Positions 32,727 to 40,601 of a stretch of 40,601 nt of DNA are shown here, in pieces (position 1 is the stretch's first letter; every line of letters begins with the position of its first letter). Where the stretch lies: contig JAPPAB010000160.1 of NCBI GenBank assembly GCA_026705765.1, positions 1 to 40,601 on the forward strand, in the 5' to 3' direction. This DNA comes from Gemmatimonadota bacterium. GTDB lineage: Bacteria; Latescibacterota; UBA2968. A model generated the notes under the pieces. It made no database searches and was not told the DNA's origin. It saw nothing but the letters and a program-made list of their open reading frames with translations. A program made the position numbers and the translations under genes.

Positions 32727-34349
32727 CTACCGGGTATCGGGCAACTCGAGGATCTGCGCTGCCTTCAACAACTCGGGGCGTAACTCATCGTACGGCAGAT
32801 CCTGCGTGTCGCAATCGACATCCAAACACAGCCTTGCTGCCAGCCCAGCAGACTCTCCCAGGACCATGAATACCGGCTCCATGCGCGCGCTACCGTAGGA
32901 TATGTGAGAGGCCGAGAAACATACGGGGATGAACAGATTTGCTGTCTCCCCCCTCTTTGGCACGATACTCCGGTAGCTTACAGGATAAGGGTCGGTCGGG
33001 GGGATCCGCACATCCCCTTCGTTGAGGACACGTGCCACGCCTCCTTCGACATGTACGAATCGGGAGCAATTATGCGAGTCCATGGTGTAGCTACCCATTC
33101 CGATCGAGTCCTCTGCGACTGACTTCTGGTAGCAGTCGTGCTCAGTGATGACGTAGTCGCCGATCATCCGGCGACACTCGCGGATATACAATTGATGCGG
33201 CCAGTGCTCGGTATCGGTGAACTCGTCACTGGATAGACCCCAGCGGCTGTAGGCGTCACGCACGCGCCGGGGAATCGCCGGTTCGTTGGCCAGATGCCAG
33301 TAGAGACCGCGCTGGTAATTGACGTGCGCCTGGAATATGGCCTCCCGCTCCTCATAGCTGGCGGCGGGCCATCCCCACGATCTCCCGATGAAGTCACTGC
33401 TGATGGGGCCGTTGTTGTTGGTATCGGTTTTACAGTAGCCACCGGGTGTTCTGTTCGGGAAGATGTCGAACTTCCCGGGTACTCCGCTGTCGCGTATGTG
33501 GGCAACCGGGTCGGCGCTGTGATTCGGATTCTGGCTGTCTCCGCCCACAGTGTTGAACCAGCGCGTCGCAAGGACATACTGGGCAGGATCGAACGCGTCC
33601 GGCTTAGTCCAGTCGATCTTGAGCGCAGGATCATCGGTCATGCATACGCGGAAGCAATAGGCTTGCACACGGTGATCGCCCTCGCCTTGTCGTGCCGCCA
33701 GATCGGTTTCCTCGATCTGAGGCAGCAGCCCGCTGTCCGGGTCACCCGGTTCCACGTAGGGATCTACGGTAAGACCGAACTGATGTTTTTCTCGCACCTG
33801 GATGCCGTTGAGCGTCTCACCGTAGATCTCATTCGCCTCACGCCCCACGTGGAAGGAGACGCTGGCCTTCGCCATCAGGTCCCCCTCGTAGGAGCAGTCC
33901 ATAAAGATCCTGGCGCGGACCCGGAGCCCGCCAAGGAGCGTGATGGAAACGATACGTTGATCAATAGATTCGACGGCGTCCAGATACTGACCGTACCGGA
34001 CATCGATACCATTTTTCGAAATCCACGCATCGAAGACAGCGTCGGCGACGTGGGGCTCGAATTGCCACTCTTCATTCTGTCCGTAGTGCCGTCCAACCTG
34101 GTTGTAGAAGGATCGGCTCAGTCCACCGATAACGTACTTGCGGCCGAAGTCCGTCCACCCGAGTCCGCCGGTTGTCATGCCACCGATGTGTTGGCCCGGC
34201 TGGAGGATGACGACACGTAAACCTGCCCGTGCGACTGTGACGGCTGCAGCGATACCCCCTGACGAGCCGCCGTAGATGCAGACATCCGTTTCGATGATCT
34301 CAGTTGTAGGTTCAATCCAGTCGCGATGGTAGTATTTGAGATTCGACAT
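32727..34349 (-). CDS. FAD-dependent oxidoreductase
   Basis: 540 aa of the PF12831 FAD_oxidored type. Binding motifs are TDVCIYGGSSGGIAAAVTVA and GQHIGGMTTGGLGWTDFG; MDCSYEGDLMAKASVSFHVG and LFIPVCFSASHISYGSARME mirror the gene at 28440. It probably shares substrate class with that enzyme. No signal peptide. There is no clear Shine-Dalgarno sequence before the ATG. The 208-base gap upstream (34350-34557) holds the second 23-bp repeat and a possible short tail, but no gene I can support. Confidence 0.88.
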   Translation of the reverse strand: MSNLKYYHRDWIEPTTEIIETDVCIYGGSSGGIAAAVTVARAGLRVVILQPGQHIGGMTTGGLGWTDFGRKYVIGGLSRSFYNQVGRHYGQNEEWQFEPHVADAVFDAWISKNGIDVRYGQYLDAVESIDQRIVSITLLGGLRVRARIFMDCSYEGDLMAKASVSFHVGREANEIYGETLNGIQVREKHQFGLTVDPYVEPGDPDSGLLPQIEETDLAARQGEGDHRVQAYCFRVCMTDDPALKIDWTKPDAFDPAQYVLATRWFNTVGGDSQNPNHSADPVAHIRDSGVPGKFDIFPNRTPGGYCKTDTNNNGPISSDFIGRSWGWPAASYEEREAIFQAHVNYQRGLYWHLANEPAIPRRVRDAYSRWGLSSDEFTDTEHWPHQLYIRECRRMIGDYVITEHDCYQKSVAEDSIGMGSYTMDSHNCSRFVHVEGGVARVLNEGDVRIPPTDPYPVSYRSIVPKRGETANLFIPVCFSASHISYGSARMEPVFMVLGESAGLAARLCLDVDCDTQDLPYDELRPELLKAAQILELPDTR

Positions 34350-34479
34350 CGGCTGTGATCTCCGTGCGTTCGTCCGCGGTGAAGGGTGTGTGACATGACG
34401 AAGCGACCAGCCTCACCTTTACACACGAAGGCAATGGTGAAGTTGGCGATGAAAGTAATAGGGAAAAAACCTATCGCAT

Positions 34480-34502
34480 TACGTGAAAGGATCGACCTAC
34501 AA
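34480..34502. repeat. 23-bp repeat, second copy
   Basis: Matches 32211-32233 with 2 differences. It lies in the gap before the oxidoreductase. A frame ending at TAG 34497-34499 (NCVHYIDGNSMQVEKVL) may be another short gene tail, but it is too short to be sure. Confidence 0.45.
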
Positions 34503-34557
34503 GACTTTTTCAACCTGCATTGAGTTACCGTCAATGTAGTGGACGCAGTTTGTTGTG

Positions 34558-35451
34558 TTATCGACCATCACTGGTTCGAGGAGCCGACAGACCCTTCGAA
34601 AACTCAGACAACGTCTCTACCATTGAGAACCCGTAGTTTGCATAGAAAGCCTGGGCTCTGTGATTTTTTTCGTTTGTGCTGATAAGCACGGTAGTAAAAC
34701 CCCGCTGCTTGATCTCGTTGAGTGCAGTTAGGAATATGAACCGTCCCCACCCCAACCCTCTCAGAGCGTCCCTCACGTTCAGCCAAGCGACAAAACACAC
34801 GCGCTCAGCAGCTTTATTGAGTTGAAAGTGACTGCCCGCACGAGTGTAGCACACACCGATCACCTTGTCGGCGTGGTCATAGACCCTGAGGTTCAGCCCT
34901 GAGGTTCGTCCCCGGCTCTCAGTCGTCTCCCATTCGATTCTTCCTACCTTCTCGGGCGGATCTAGCTGGCTGGGTGCAATCCCACCCTCCTGAACCAGTA
35001 GTATCTCACGTCGCGAAACACTATAGCCGTTCAGACCCAGAATCGAAGTAACGTGTAGCCACTTGTCGGGTAAGCCGTAGCAATTGAAGAAGAATCTGTA
35101 CAGATAATCTGGGCAGAACGCCCTGATGGTCTCCACATCCGTCAGCCGAGCTTCGGCAGAGACAAGAAGCTCCTGCCCGATCCGACGGTGACCAGGAACG
35201 AAGTCCAAATAACGAATTTGTCCGATCCGCCCGGCTTCCTCCTCGGCAACCGAGACATGCGCGATACCCAGGATTTCCTCACCCTCAACTGCGCAGAGAA
35301 ATTGCTCCGTTCCGAGGTTTGTATATGGCTGTTCATCAAACGGCTTGTGAATACAACCCCATTCGAACTCGTGTCGTGAAACAGGGTAGCGGTGGGGCAG
35401 AGTTCCTATGCGTGAGTTGTAAAATGCACGGAAGTCGCCTGCTCCTACCAT
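34558..35451 (-). CDS. Double GNAT-domain acetyltransferase
   Basis: About 297 aa. Two GNAT-like halves are seen: residues about 1-145 with RIGQIRYLDFVPGHRRIGQE, a degenerate acetyl-CoA loop, and residues about 170-297 with AWLNVRDALRGLGWGRFIFL and a normal end (NHRAQAFYANYGF). The second half is likely the catalytic one. The start may be ATG at 35451 or TTG at 35472. The acceptor is unknown. Confidence 0.75.
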   Translation of the reverse strand: MVGAGDFRAFYNSRIGTLPHRYPVSRHEFEWGCIHKPFDEQPYTNLGTEQFLCAVEGEEILGIAHVSVAEEEAGRIGQIRYLDFVPGHRRIGQELLVSAEARLTDVETIRAFCPDYLYRFFFNCYGLPDKWLHVTSILGLNGYSVSRREILLVQEGGIAPSQLDPPEKVGRIEWETTESRGRTSGLNLRVYDHADKVIGVCYTRAGSHFQLNKAAERVCFVAWLNVRDALRGLGWGRFIFLTALNEIKQRGFTTVLISTNEKNHRAQAFYANYGFSMVETLSEFSKGLSAPRTSDGR

Positions 35452-35546
35452 GTCACTTTCGACGATCTTCAATCAGTATCTCTTGTGGTTGCTGGTGTTG
35501 AGATTTTTGGTTTTGCCCCGCCATAAACAGGGCAGTCGGATTCATT

Positions 35547-36257
35547 TTATTCGCTTGAGTCGCGCCTCCTGGCGAGCATTTCTTCTCGCACCTTCCTCTT
35601 CAAGCGCTCCCGTTCTGTCTTTTCTGCTTTCTTCCGATTGCGTTCCGTGGCCGCTGAAGCATATTGCTCTCTACTCGTCCTCACCTTGTCCAGCCATTCT
35701 TGTCGTGTAGATAGGATCTCTGGGCTACTCTTGGAACCATAGCTGAGATTGTTCAGGAAGTCGATTATCTCGTTAGGCTTTCCGCCGATGAGATCGCGTG
35801 CTCCCGGTCTCGACAGTCCGCCTTCGAGTTCCCAGTGATACCTGTGAATCAGAGTATCAATCAGGATCATTTTTTCTTGAACTGATCGCGCGACCCTATA
35901 CTTTTGCACGTATTCTTTAAAGAACGCTGTCATGCCGGATGCAATAAGGTGTTTGCCTCGAAACGTCTTCTGGTATTCGGACCACGTCAATTCCCAGTTA
36001 CACGATTCACAGCGAAGTAAGAACTCCTTGTCGAAGTTGTGCTCAAGCCCGCGTTGGCAGTGGGGACATCTCGCGAGCCTGTTGTTCGCATCCCTTGCTT
36101 GGAAAATACTCTCGATTCTCACAAGCAGGCCAATCCCTACTTCGTTGATTAGCTCTTCATCCCGGATTCCTTGAGCGTCCTTAGCATAGAGCTCCGCGAT
36201 TTTCTGCCGAGGGATTCTACCCGCCCAAATTGGCCTGTCGTATCTGACTTCAGTCAC
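35547..36257 (-). CDS. Zinc-ribbon protein of unknown function
   Basis: About 236 aa. A central zinc ribbon, RCPHCQRGLEHNFDKEFLLR followed by CESCNWELTW, is clear from CxxC...CxxC. The N-terminus RYDRPIWAGRIPRQKIAELY and EELINEVGIGL is a conserved module also present in the broken gene at 38184-38318. The C-terminus is a long, charged, coiled-coil-like helix rich in Arg, Lys and Glu. The GTG start at 36257 has GGAG upstream and aligns with the paralogue; the frame continues to 36341. Function unknown; a nucleic-acid-linked role is possible. Confidence 0.7.
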   Translation of the reverse strand: MTEVRYDRPIWAGRIPRQKIAELYAKDAQGIRDEELINEVGIGLLVRIESIFQARDANNRLARCPHCQRGLEHNFDKEFLLRCESCNWELTWSEYQKTFRGKHLIASGMTAFFKEYVQKYRVARSVQEKMILIDTLIHRYHWELEGGLSRPGARDLIGGKPNEIIDFLNNLSYGSKSSPEILSTRQEWLDKVRTSREQYASAATERNRKKAEKTERERLKRKVREEMLARRRDSSE

Positions 36258-36348
36258 TAGCTTTTTCTCCAGATTGCCCAACAGGTGCCCTACGCGAATC
36301 CAATCCCGGCTGCGCCTTGCACCCAAAATCGCGCACACCATCGCACCA

Positions 36349-37476
36349 TCACACCGTCGTCTCCAAATATACCTTCAACGCTGCAGCCAGATCGCGTCCA
36401 AATACACGCGCCAGTTCTGGACTCGTATCCAGATCGCCCACATTGGCATAGGGAAACTCAATTGCCGTTGCCAATTGAACGCCCGGCAATTCACCCGCCC
36501 ACCGCCCAAAGCTCTTGCCAGCTGCATAATTCTCTGTCGTATTCCACTCCACGCCAAAGGGCAAATTATCCGCTGCACAAAAGGGCAAGCCGCCCGTTCG
36601 TTCCGCTTCCAAAATATGCGAAAACCGCATCTGTTCCTGCCAGGGGGCATCTGACTCTGACCCCACCAGATAAATCGTCTCATTGCGATTACTACGAATC
36701 CACGGACAGTGCAGATCAATCGCTACCTTCAGTTTGCCCGCGCTCCAATCCGGCACCCTTTCTCGAATCACAGCCGTTTCAATATGCACACTCTCCCCGA
36801 CATAATCCCGGTTGTGATCCCTCGGCTTCCGATTCTTCCCCTGGTCGCCATCCTCCACACCGTCTTTATCCACAAACGGAATCACCAGACATTCAACCCG
36901 TCCCTGAAACCAACGCCCCAAATCATCCTCACCAAGTATCGCCGCCATCATGCCTTCCAGCACGTACGACTGCATCATCTCACAGCAGTGGTGTCGCGCC
37001 GCAATCAACACGCGCAGATTCGCCCCACCGTCCAGCCGCCCCACATACAACATCTCAACATCACGTCCTTTGCGCGTCTCGCACAACGTCTCAGCCACCA
37101 GATAATCCGAATCCACATACGACGCCAAAAACCGGTCCAGATTGGCCTGCACATACGGCATCCCAAAACTGAACCGCACATCATCCGCGTCATTCGCAAA
37201 CGCATACACAAACGACTGTCCATCCACCGCATCATTACCCAACCAGCGCCACGTCAACCCACCGTCTTCACTCATCCCAGGACCACGCGTGCCAATCACA
37301 TTGCTGCCGGTAAAGTGAAACCGCACGGTTCGGCCTGCTGCGCCACGCACCCGAAAATACCAGTAGAACCAGTCGCGATCCGTATCGCGCAGATCCTGCC
37401 GAACAAACACATCATCACCGTCAATTCGCTCAGCGATGATATTCCCACCCGGAAAATCACAATCTATCATAATCAT
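36349..37476 (-). CDS. M14-type (cytosolic carboxypeptidase-like) peptidase
   Basis: About 375 aa. An N-terminal beta domain as in cytosolic carboxypeptidases (FYWYFRVRGAAGRTVRFHF) precedes the M14 catalytic domain. The zinc site HxxE is in AARHHCCEMMQ and a later His in AIDLHCPW; the NRDY motif is NRKPRDHNRDYVG. The end (AKSFGRWAGELPGVQLATAI, then EFPYAN) contains the Glu of EFP. It would remove C-terminal residues or hydrolyse an amide. The ATG at 37476 is preferred. Its coding strand is unusually G-rich, unlike its neighbours. Confidence 0.8.
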   Translation of the reverse strand: MIMIDCDFPGGNIIAERIDGDDVFVRQDLRDTDRDWFYWYFRVRGAAGRTVRFHFTGSNVIGTRGPGMSEDGGLTWRWLGNDAVDGQSFVYAFANDADDVRFSFGMPYVQANLDRFLASYVDSDYLVAETLCETRKGRDVEMLYVGRLDGGANLRVLIAARHHCCEMMQSYVLEGMMAAILGEDDLGRWFQGRVECLVIPFVDKDGVEDGDQGKNRKPRDHNRDYVGESVHIETAVIRERVPDWSAGKLKVAIDLHCPWIRSNRNETIYLVGSESDAPWQEQMRFSHILEAERTGGLPFCAADNLPFGVEWNTTENYAAGKSFGRWAGELPGVQLATAIEFPYANVGDLDTSPELARVFGRDLAAALKVYLETTV

Positions 37477-37508
37477 TGAACACGCTTCTTTATGATGTCG
37501 ATTTGCAT

Positions 37509-38057
37509 TTACTCCTCCACTATCCATTGGAGCGGTAATCTATAGATAGACAATGGGCGGCGGAGCCGGATTTGGCGTCCGTTGTCTCGAACACCGCCAT
37601 CACGTTTCCACCCCATCGCCTCGTAGAAGGCGATCCCGCGTTCATAACCCTTAACAGTCCAAACTATCGCTTCATTATAACCGTCGGCAACGAGATGACG
37701 AAACGCGAGCGAGGCCAACGCCTTGCCGATGCCGATGCGCCAATACGAGGGGTCAATGGCGATGGTATCGAGTTCCCCTAATGTGGCGTCAACGGGATCG
37801 CGGCTGGGACCGATGCCGACAAAACCGACAACCTTACCCGTATGCTCTGCGACCCACCACCGGTGCGGGGCAGACTTCGCAAGATCGCCGCGCCAACGCT
37901 CAACGAGTTCTGATGTGACGATGCGATTGGACTGCTCGATGAGTTCGCCGAATCCTGCATTCCACGAATCGATATATATACGTGTGACGACTTCGGCGTC
38001 CACCGCAGCGGCCGATCGGATCGTTGGCCAAGGTTTTCGTGGATGTGCGTATTCCAA
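37509..38057 (-). CDS. GNAT family N-acetyltransferase
   Basis: 182 aa. The core TIAIDPSYWRIGIGKALASL near residue 95-115 follows DATLGEL; the end GIAFYEAMGW is standard. The predicted start is TTG at 38057 with AGGAATAGG upstream. It begins 11 bases after the stop of an orphan gene tail and overlaps the upstream end of the peptidase frame. Confidence 0.85.
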   Translation of the reverse strand: MEYAHPRKPWPTIRSAAAVDAEVVTRIYIDSWNAGFGELIEQSNRIVTSELVERWRGDLAKSAPHRWWVAEHTGKVVGFVGIGPSRDPVDATLGELDTIAIDPSYWRIGIGKALASLAFRHLVADGYNEAIVWTVKGYERGIAFYEAMGWKRDGGVRDNGRQIRLRRPLSIYRLPLQWIVEE

Positions 38058-38068
38058 CTCGCCTATTC

Positions 38069-38183
38069 CTATACGAACTTGTAGAGGCTACCATCCGTGG
38101 TTGGACGGATGTCAGGACACGGCGCGCCGTGATCGGCAAGGTGTCGAACAAACTCCACAATGGTTTTGGGATGAGTCGAGCCG
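38069..38183 (-). pseudogene. 3' tail of an unidentified gene
   Basis: The - strand reads DGSTHPKTIVEFVRHLADHG followed by APCPDIRPTTDGSLYKFV and TAG at 38069-38071. It looks like real coding sequence but has no start. It joins the broken zinc-ribbon paralogue at about 38183 in a different frame, so the junction is between two unrelated genes. Confidence 0.45.
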
Positions 38184-38318
38184 TCCCATCCCCACGTCTT
38201 CAATAAGCTCTTCGTCTACTATGCCCTGTGCATCAGTTGCATAAAGGCGGGCTATTTTTTCTCTTGGAACTCGACTTGCCCAAGTTGGCCTGTCGTGTCT
38301 TGGTTTCGGGTTGCTCAT
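38184..38318 (-). pseudogene. 5' fragment of a zinc-ribbon paralogue
   Basis: The first 45 codons are homologous to the gene at 35547-36257: PTWASRVPREKIARLYATDA, then QGIVDEELIEDVGMG. Homology stops exactly there, where the zinc ribbon would follow, and the same frame ends at 38112. It retains a start ATG and an AAGGAA Shine-Dalgarno sequence, so it may still be translated as a short product. Confidence 0.75.
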
Positions 38319-38353
38319 GTATTCCTTAGAGATTTTTCAGGAGCATGTTTTTT

Positions 38354-40601
38354 TTATTCATTCCGCAAGGCATCTACAGGATTTGATCGAGCTGCCTTCA
38401 TTGTCTGGAAACTCACTGTGATCATGGCAATAAGGAAAGCCAAGATACCACTTAACATAAAGAACTCAAATCCAAGATCTATCCGATACGCATAATTCTG
38501 AAGCCACTGCCACAGGGCATAGTAGCCAATCGGCCAGGCCAAGAGATTTGCAAGTGCGACCAACTTTGCAAAATCACTGGATAGCAACATAACAATATTG
38601 GATACAGACGCTCCCAATACCTTGCGAATGCCGATTTCTTTTGTACGGTATTGCGCACTCAATGTGGCCAACCCAAGTAACCCCAAGCAGGCAATCAAAA
38701 TACCAAGGGTTGAAAAGAAACCAAAAATATAGCTCAGTTTTCTTTCATTTTTATAGATTCGATCCAAATTCTCATCAAGAAAAGAAAATGTGAATGGACG
38801 ATTGGGTATATACCTTTCCCAGACTTTTTGTACAAATGCCAGTGTTTGAGATAAATCTTCAGATTTGACCTCTATGTATAGTAGCCTTGCCTCATGAAAT
38901 TCTGCAACCAATACGAGTCGTCCGATTTTTTCGTCAAGAGGTTTGTAATGAAAATCTTTGACAACACCGACGACTGTGCCGGAGCGTAGTCCATCTGGGT
39001 AGAACGTGCCTCCAACCTTCCAAGCAAATCGTTTCCCTATTGGATTTGTCCAACCCAATTGCTCGACCGCTGTTTCATTCAAGATAAACTGCTCGTCTAA
39101 TTTTTCCCTCAGTCTTTGCGGGTTTGTTGTTTCGGCATATGATCGCGTGAAATTCCGGCCTGATACGCATTTAATGCCATAGAAATCTAGAAAATCTTCA
39201 TCCACGATTATCACATCCATACTGTACGTGGATTTTCCTTCGGGATGGAATGTCTCTACTGTTGCTCCTTCTCCAACAGGGCCACGGGTGGTTGTTGCTC
39301 TGAGAATATTGGGATGCGTCGTGAATGCCTGCTTGATGGCGTTGTATTGGCTCTTGAAAAGCGTGGGATTGATCATCTGGTTGCTATTCGCTGCCTCAAA
39401 AATTGGAACTTCAATAATCTGCTCGCGGTCGAATCCCAGATTCTTATTTCGAAGAAATTTCTGTTGACTGTAAACACCCCAAGTGACAACCATCAATAAA
39501 ATGGCAAGAGCAAATTGTCCTACAACCAAACTCTTGCGAAGCCGAGTAGAGACGTTTGTAGCGGATTTACCTCTCAACATTGAAACAGGGCGAAATGTCG
39601 ATAAGACAAATGCCGGATAACTCCCTGCCAGAATACCGACGATGAATATAAGACCGAAAAGGCTGAGCAATAACTGGGTTGTGTTGACATTGAGTGTAAT
39701 AGCGCAATCAAAAAACGAATTGAAAGTTGGCAATGCCAATTCTACCAACACCAAAGCCAAGATAAGCGCCATACAAGCAAAAAATATAGATTCGCCCAAA
39801 AATTGTGTGATGAGCTGCAATCGGTTTGCACCGACAACCTTACGAAGCCCGACCTCTCGCCTCCGTCCAATTGCACGAGCAGTTGTTAGGTTTATAAAAT
39901 TCACACAGGCAATTACTAAAATAAAAATAGCAAGCAAAGAAAACAAATACACATTTTGAATGTCACCATGAGGTTTACTGGTCTCTGGAGTGCCACGATT
40001 CTCAATTTTGATGCCATAATCATGATTGGAGTATAGATGGATGCGGTTTAGGGGCTGCAAATGATATTGAATGTTATTTGCAGCTGCTTCGCCCAGGTAT
40101 TTCGGAATCAGATCTGAAAGTTTGCCTTCAAGTTGATTCGCATCATAACCTTCTTTAAGCAAAATATAGCTTTCTACAGGACGCCCTCCTCTCGGTTTCC
40201 AAGCCATCCATTTTTCTTCCCATCGCCCATTTTTAGTCGCCGATAAAATATCGAACCGAATGGCCGTCTGCGCAGGCATATTTTTTAAGACGCCTGTAAC
40301 GTGATGCGCATAATCTTTGTCGTCTTCCTCGATCAGAATGGTTTTGCCAATCGGATTTTCAGTGCCAAACAGTTTGTGTGCAAGTCTTTGAGTGATTAAA
40401 ACGGAACCTGGTTCTGAGAGAACCATTTCGGGATCGCCTTGAATCAGTGGAAAGTCAAAAACCTGTAGAACATTCTCGTCTGTAAGGCAAAAGGCTTGCT
40501 TGTATATTCTCTTATTGTCAGCAATTATTGTTCTTTGCCAGCGATGGATACGCAAAGCCTCAGAAATTTCAGGATATACATCCTGATTCAAGACTTCTAC
40601 G
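38354..40601 (-). CDS. FtsX/MacB-type ABC transporter permease, partial
   Basis: The C-terminal 745+ residues of a permease of about 800 aa; the 5' end is beyond the window. It has two FtsX domains. The first holds the helices YLFSLLAIFILVIACVNFIN and LGESIFFACMALILALVLVE with RRREVGLRKVVGANRLQL. A large periplasmic MacB-type domain and another helix pair follow, with TKEIGIRKVLGASVSNIVML and the ending NPVDALRNE. It works with an ATP-binding partner not seen here to export macrolides, lipids or peptides. It is the first gene of the - strand array. Confidence 0.9.
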   Translation of the reverse strand, partial: VEVLNQDVYPEISEALRIHRWQRTIIADNKRIYKQAFCLTDENVLQVFDFPLIQGDPEMVLSEPGSVLITQRLAHKLFGTENPIGKTILIEEDDKDYAHHVTGVLKNMPAQTAIRFDILSATKNGRWEEKWMAWKPRGGRPVESYILLKEGYDANQLEGKLSDLIPKYLGEAAANNIQYHLQPLNRIHLYSNHDYGIKIENRGTPETSKPHGDIQNVYLFSLLAIFILVIACVNFINLTTARAIGRRREVGLRKVVGANRLQLITQFLGESIFFACMALILALVLVELALPTFNSFFDCAITLNVNTTQLLLSLFGLIFIVGILAGSYPAFVLSTFRPVSMLRGKSATNVSTRLRKSLVVGQFALAILLMVVTWGVYSQQKFLRNKNLGFDREQIIEVPIFEAANSNQMINPTLFKSQYNAIKQAFTTHPNILRATTTRGPVGEGATVETFHPEGKSTYSMDVIIVDEDFLDFYGIKCVSGRNFTRSYAETTNPQRLREKLDEQFILNETAVEQLGWTNPIGKRFAWKVGGTFYPDGLRSGTVVGVVKDFHYKPLDEKIGRLVLVAEFHEARLLYIEVKSEDLSQTLAFVQKVWERYIPNRPFTFSFLDENLDRIYKNERKLSYIFGFFSTLGILIACLGLLGLATLSAQYRTKEIGIRKVLGASVSNIVMLLSSDFAKLVALANLLAWPIGYYALWQWLQNYAYRIDLGFEFFMLSGILAFLIAMITVSFQTMKAARSNPVDALRNE

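Noticed and set aside
33294-34220. A 308-codon open frame on the + strand
   Set aside because: Antisense shadow of the FAD oxidoreductase, which has clear binding motifs; the open frame follows from high GC codon use.
34175-34534. A - strand frame with a hydrophobic, signal-like start
   Set aside because: It overlaps the oxidoreductase N-terminus in another frame, and its only support is the shared 23-bp repeat.
36285-37479. Two overlapping + strand frames of 295 and 256 codons
   Set aside because: Pro/His/Ser-rich composition typical of shadow frames opposite the M14 peptidase.
1-40601. CRISPR arrays, tRNA, rRNA, transposases or phage genes
   Set aside because: No regularly spaced repeats, no recognisable cloverleaf or rRNA stretch, and no DDE, HUH, serine or tyrosine recombinase motifs were seen by reading; a covariance or profile search was not possible.
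5940-40601. FtsX remnant and FtsX gene as the two ends of a single 34-kb island
   Set aside because: The two share the usual FtsX motifs but differ at many positions; the family is often expanded, so they need not be duplicates of one gene.

Overview
This window looks like a chromosomal accessory region from an uncultured bacterium. The best guess is a Poribacteria/Latescibacteria-like or other FCB-type lineage. That rests on a family mix seen often in those genomes: FtsX-type permeases, phytanoyl-CoA dioxygenase, sulfatase, FAD-dependent 'glycan island' oxidoreductases, a GH4 glycosidase, a sialidase, a DUF5916 outer-membrane protein and a DUF4038 glycosidase. No rRNA, tRNA, ribosomal protein or other reliable taxonomic marker is present, so the assignment is an inference. 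No CRISPR array, transposase or integrase was seen.

Layout. Gene 1 (159-1181) is on the + strand. Every other supported gene is on the - strand, so the array is transcribed from high to low coordinates. Read that way it starts with a large FtsX/MacB-type permease cut by the window edge (38354-40601). Next come a GNAT, an M14-type carboxypeptidase, a zinc-ribbon protein, a double GNAT and a truncated GNAT. Then follows a catabolic block at 21023-34349: three FAD-dependent oxidoreductases, a TolB-like propeller, an APH-fold kinase, a sialidase, a nucleoside deaminase, a sulfatase, a PhyH dioxygenase and a GH4 alpha-galactosidase. From 21010 down to 1205 there is a series of mostly single-gene units: methyltransferases, GNATs, a HAD phosphatase, APH-fold kinases, metallophosphoesterases, a DUF4038 glycosidase, an orphan HigA, an aldo/keto reductase, an APH(3')-like kinase, trpD, DUF5916, Nudix hydrolases, a nucleotidyltransferase, an Stf0 sulfotransferase and an isochorismatase-like hydrolase.

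Most striking feature. Many gaps between intact genes hold short, same-strand 3' ends of other genes without their 5' parts. These include a glyoxalase/VOC tail, an FtsX tail, a GrpB/UPF0157 tail, a GNAT tail, a methyltransferase tail, two DUF5069 tails and an unidentified tail fused to a broken zinc-ribbon paralogue. Several of the tails are near-copies of sequence elsewhere in the window. Two DUF5069 tails form about 94-bp direct repeats around the DUF4038 gene. Three gaps also hold imperfect palindromes with TAAC/GTTA ends that resemble integron attC sites. Together this suggests a region built by repeated, directional gene capture, either a CALIN-like cassette array without its integrase or a process that inserts near gene 3' ends. 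The mechanism is inference; the fragments and repeats are visible.

Working together. The 21-34 kb block is consistent with breakdown of sulfated or sialylated, galactose-containing glycans: desulfation, alpha-galactoside cleavage, sialidase-like cleavage and FAD- and Fe(II)-dependent oxidation. The single-gene part is rich in small-molecule-modifying enzymes (four APH-fold kinases, five GNATs, two Nudix hydrolases, two methyltransferases, a sulfotransferase), as expected for a detoxification or secondary-metabolism cassette pool.
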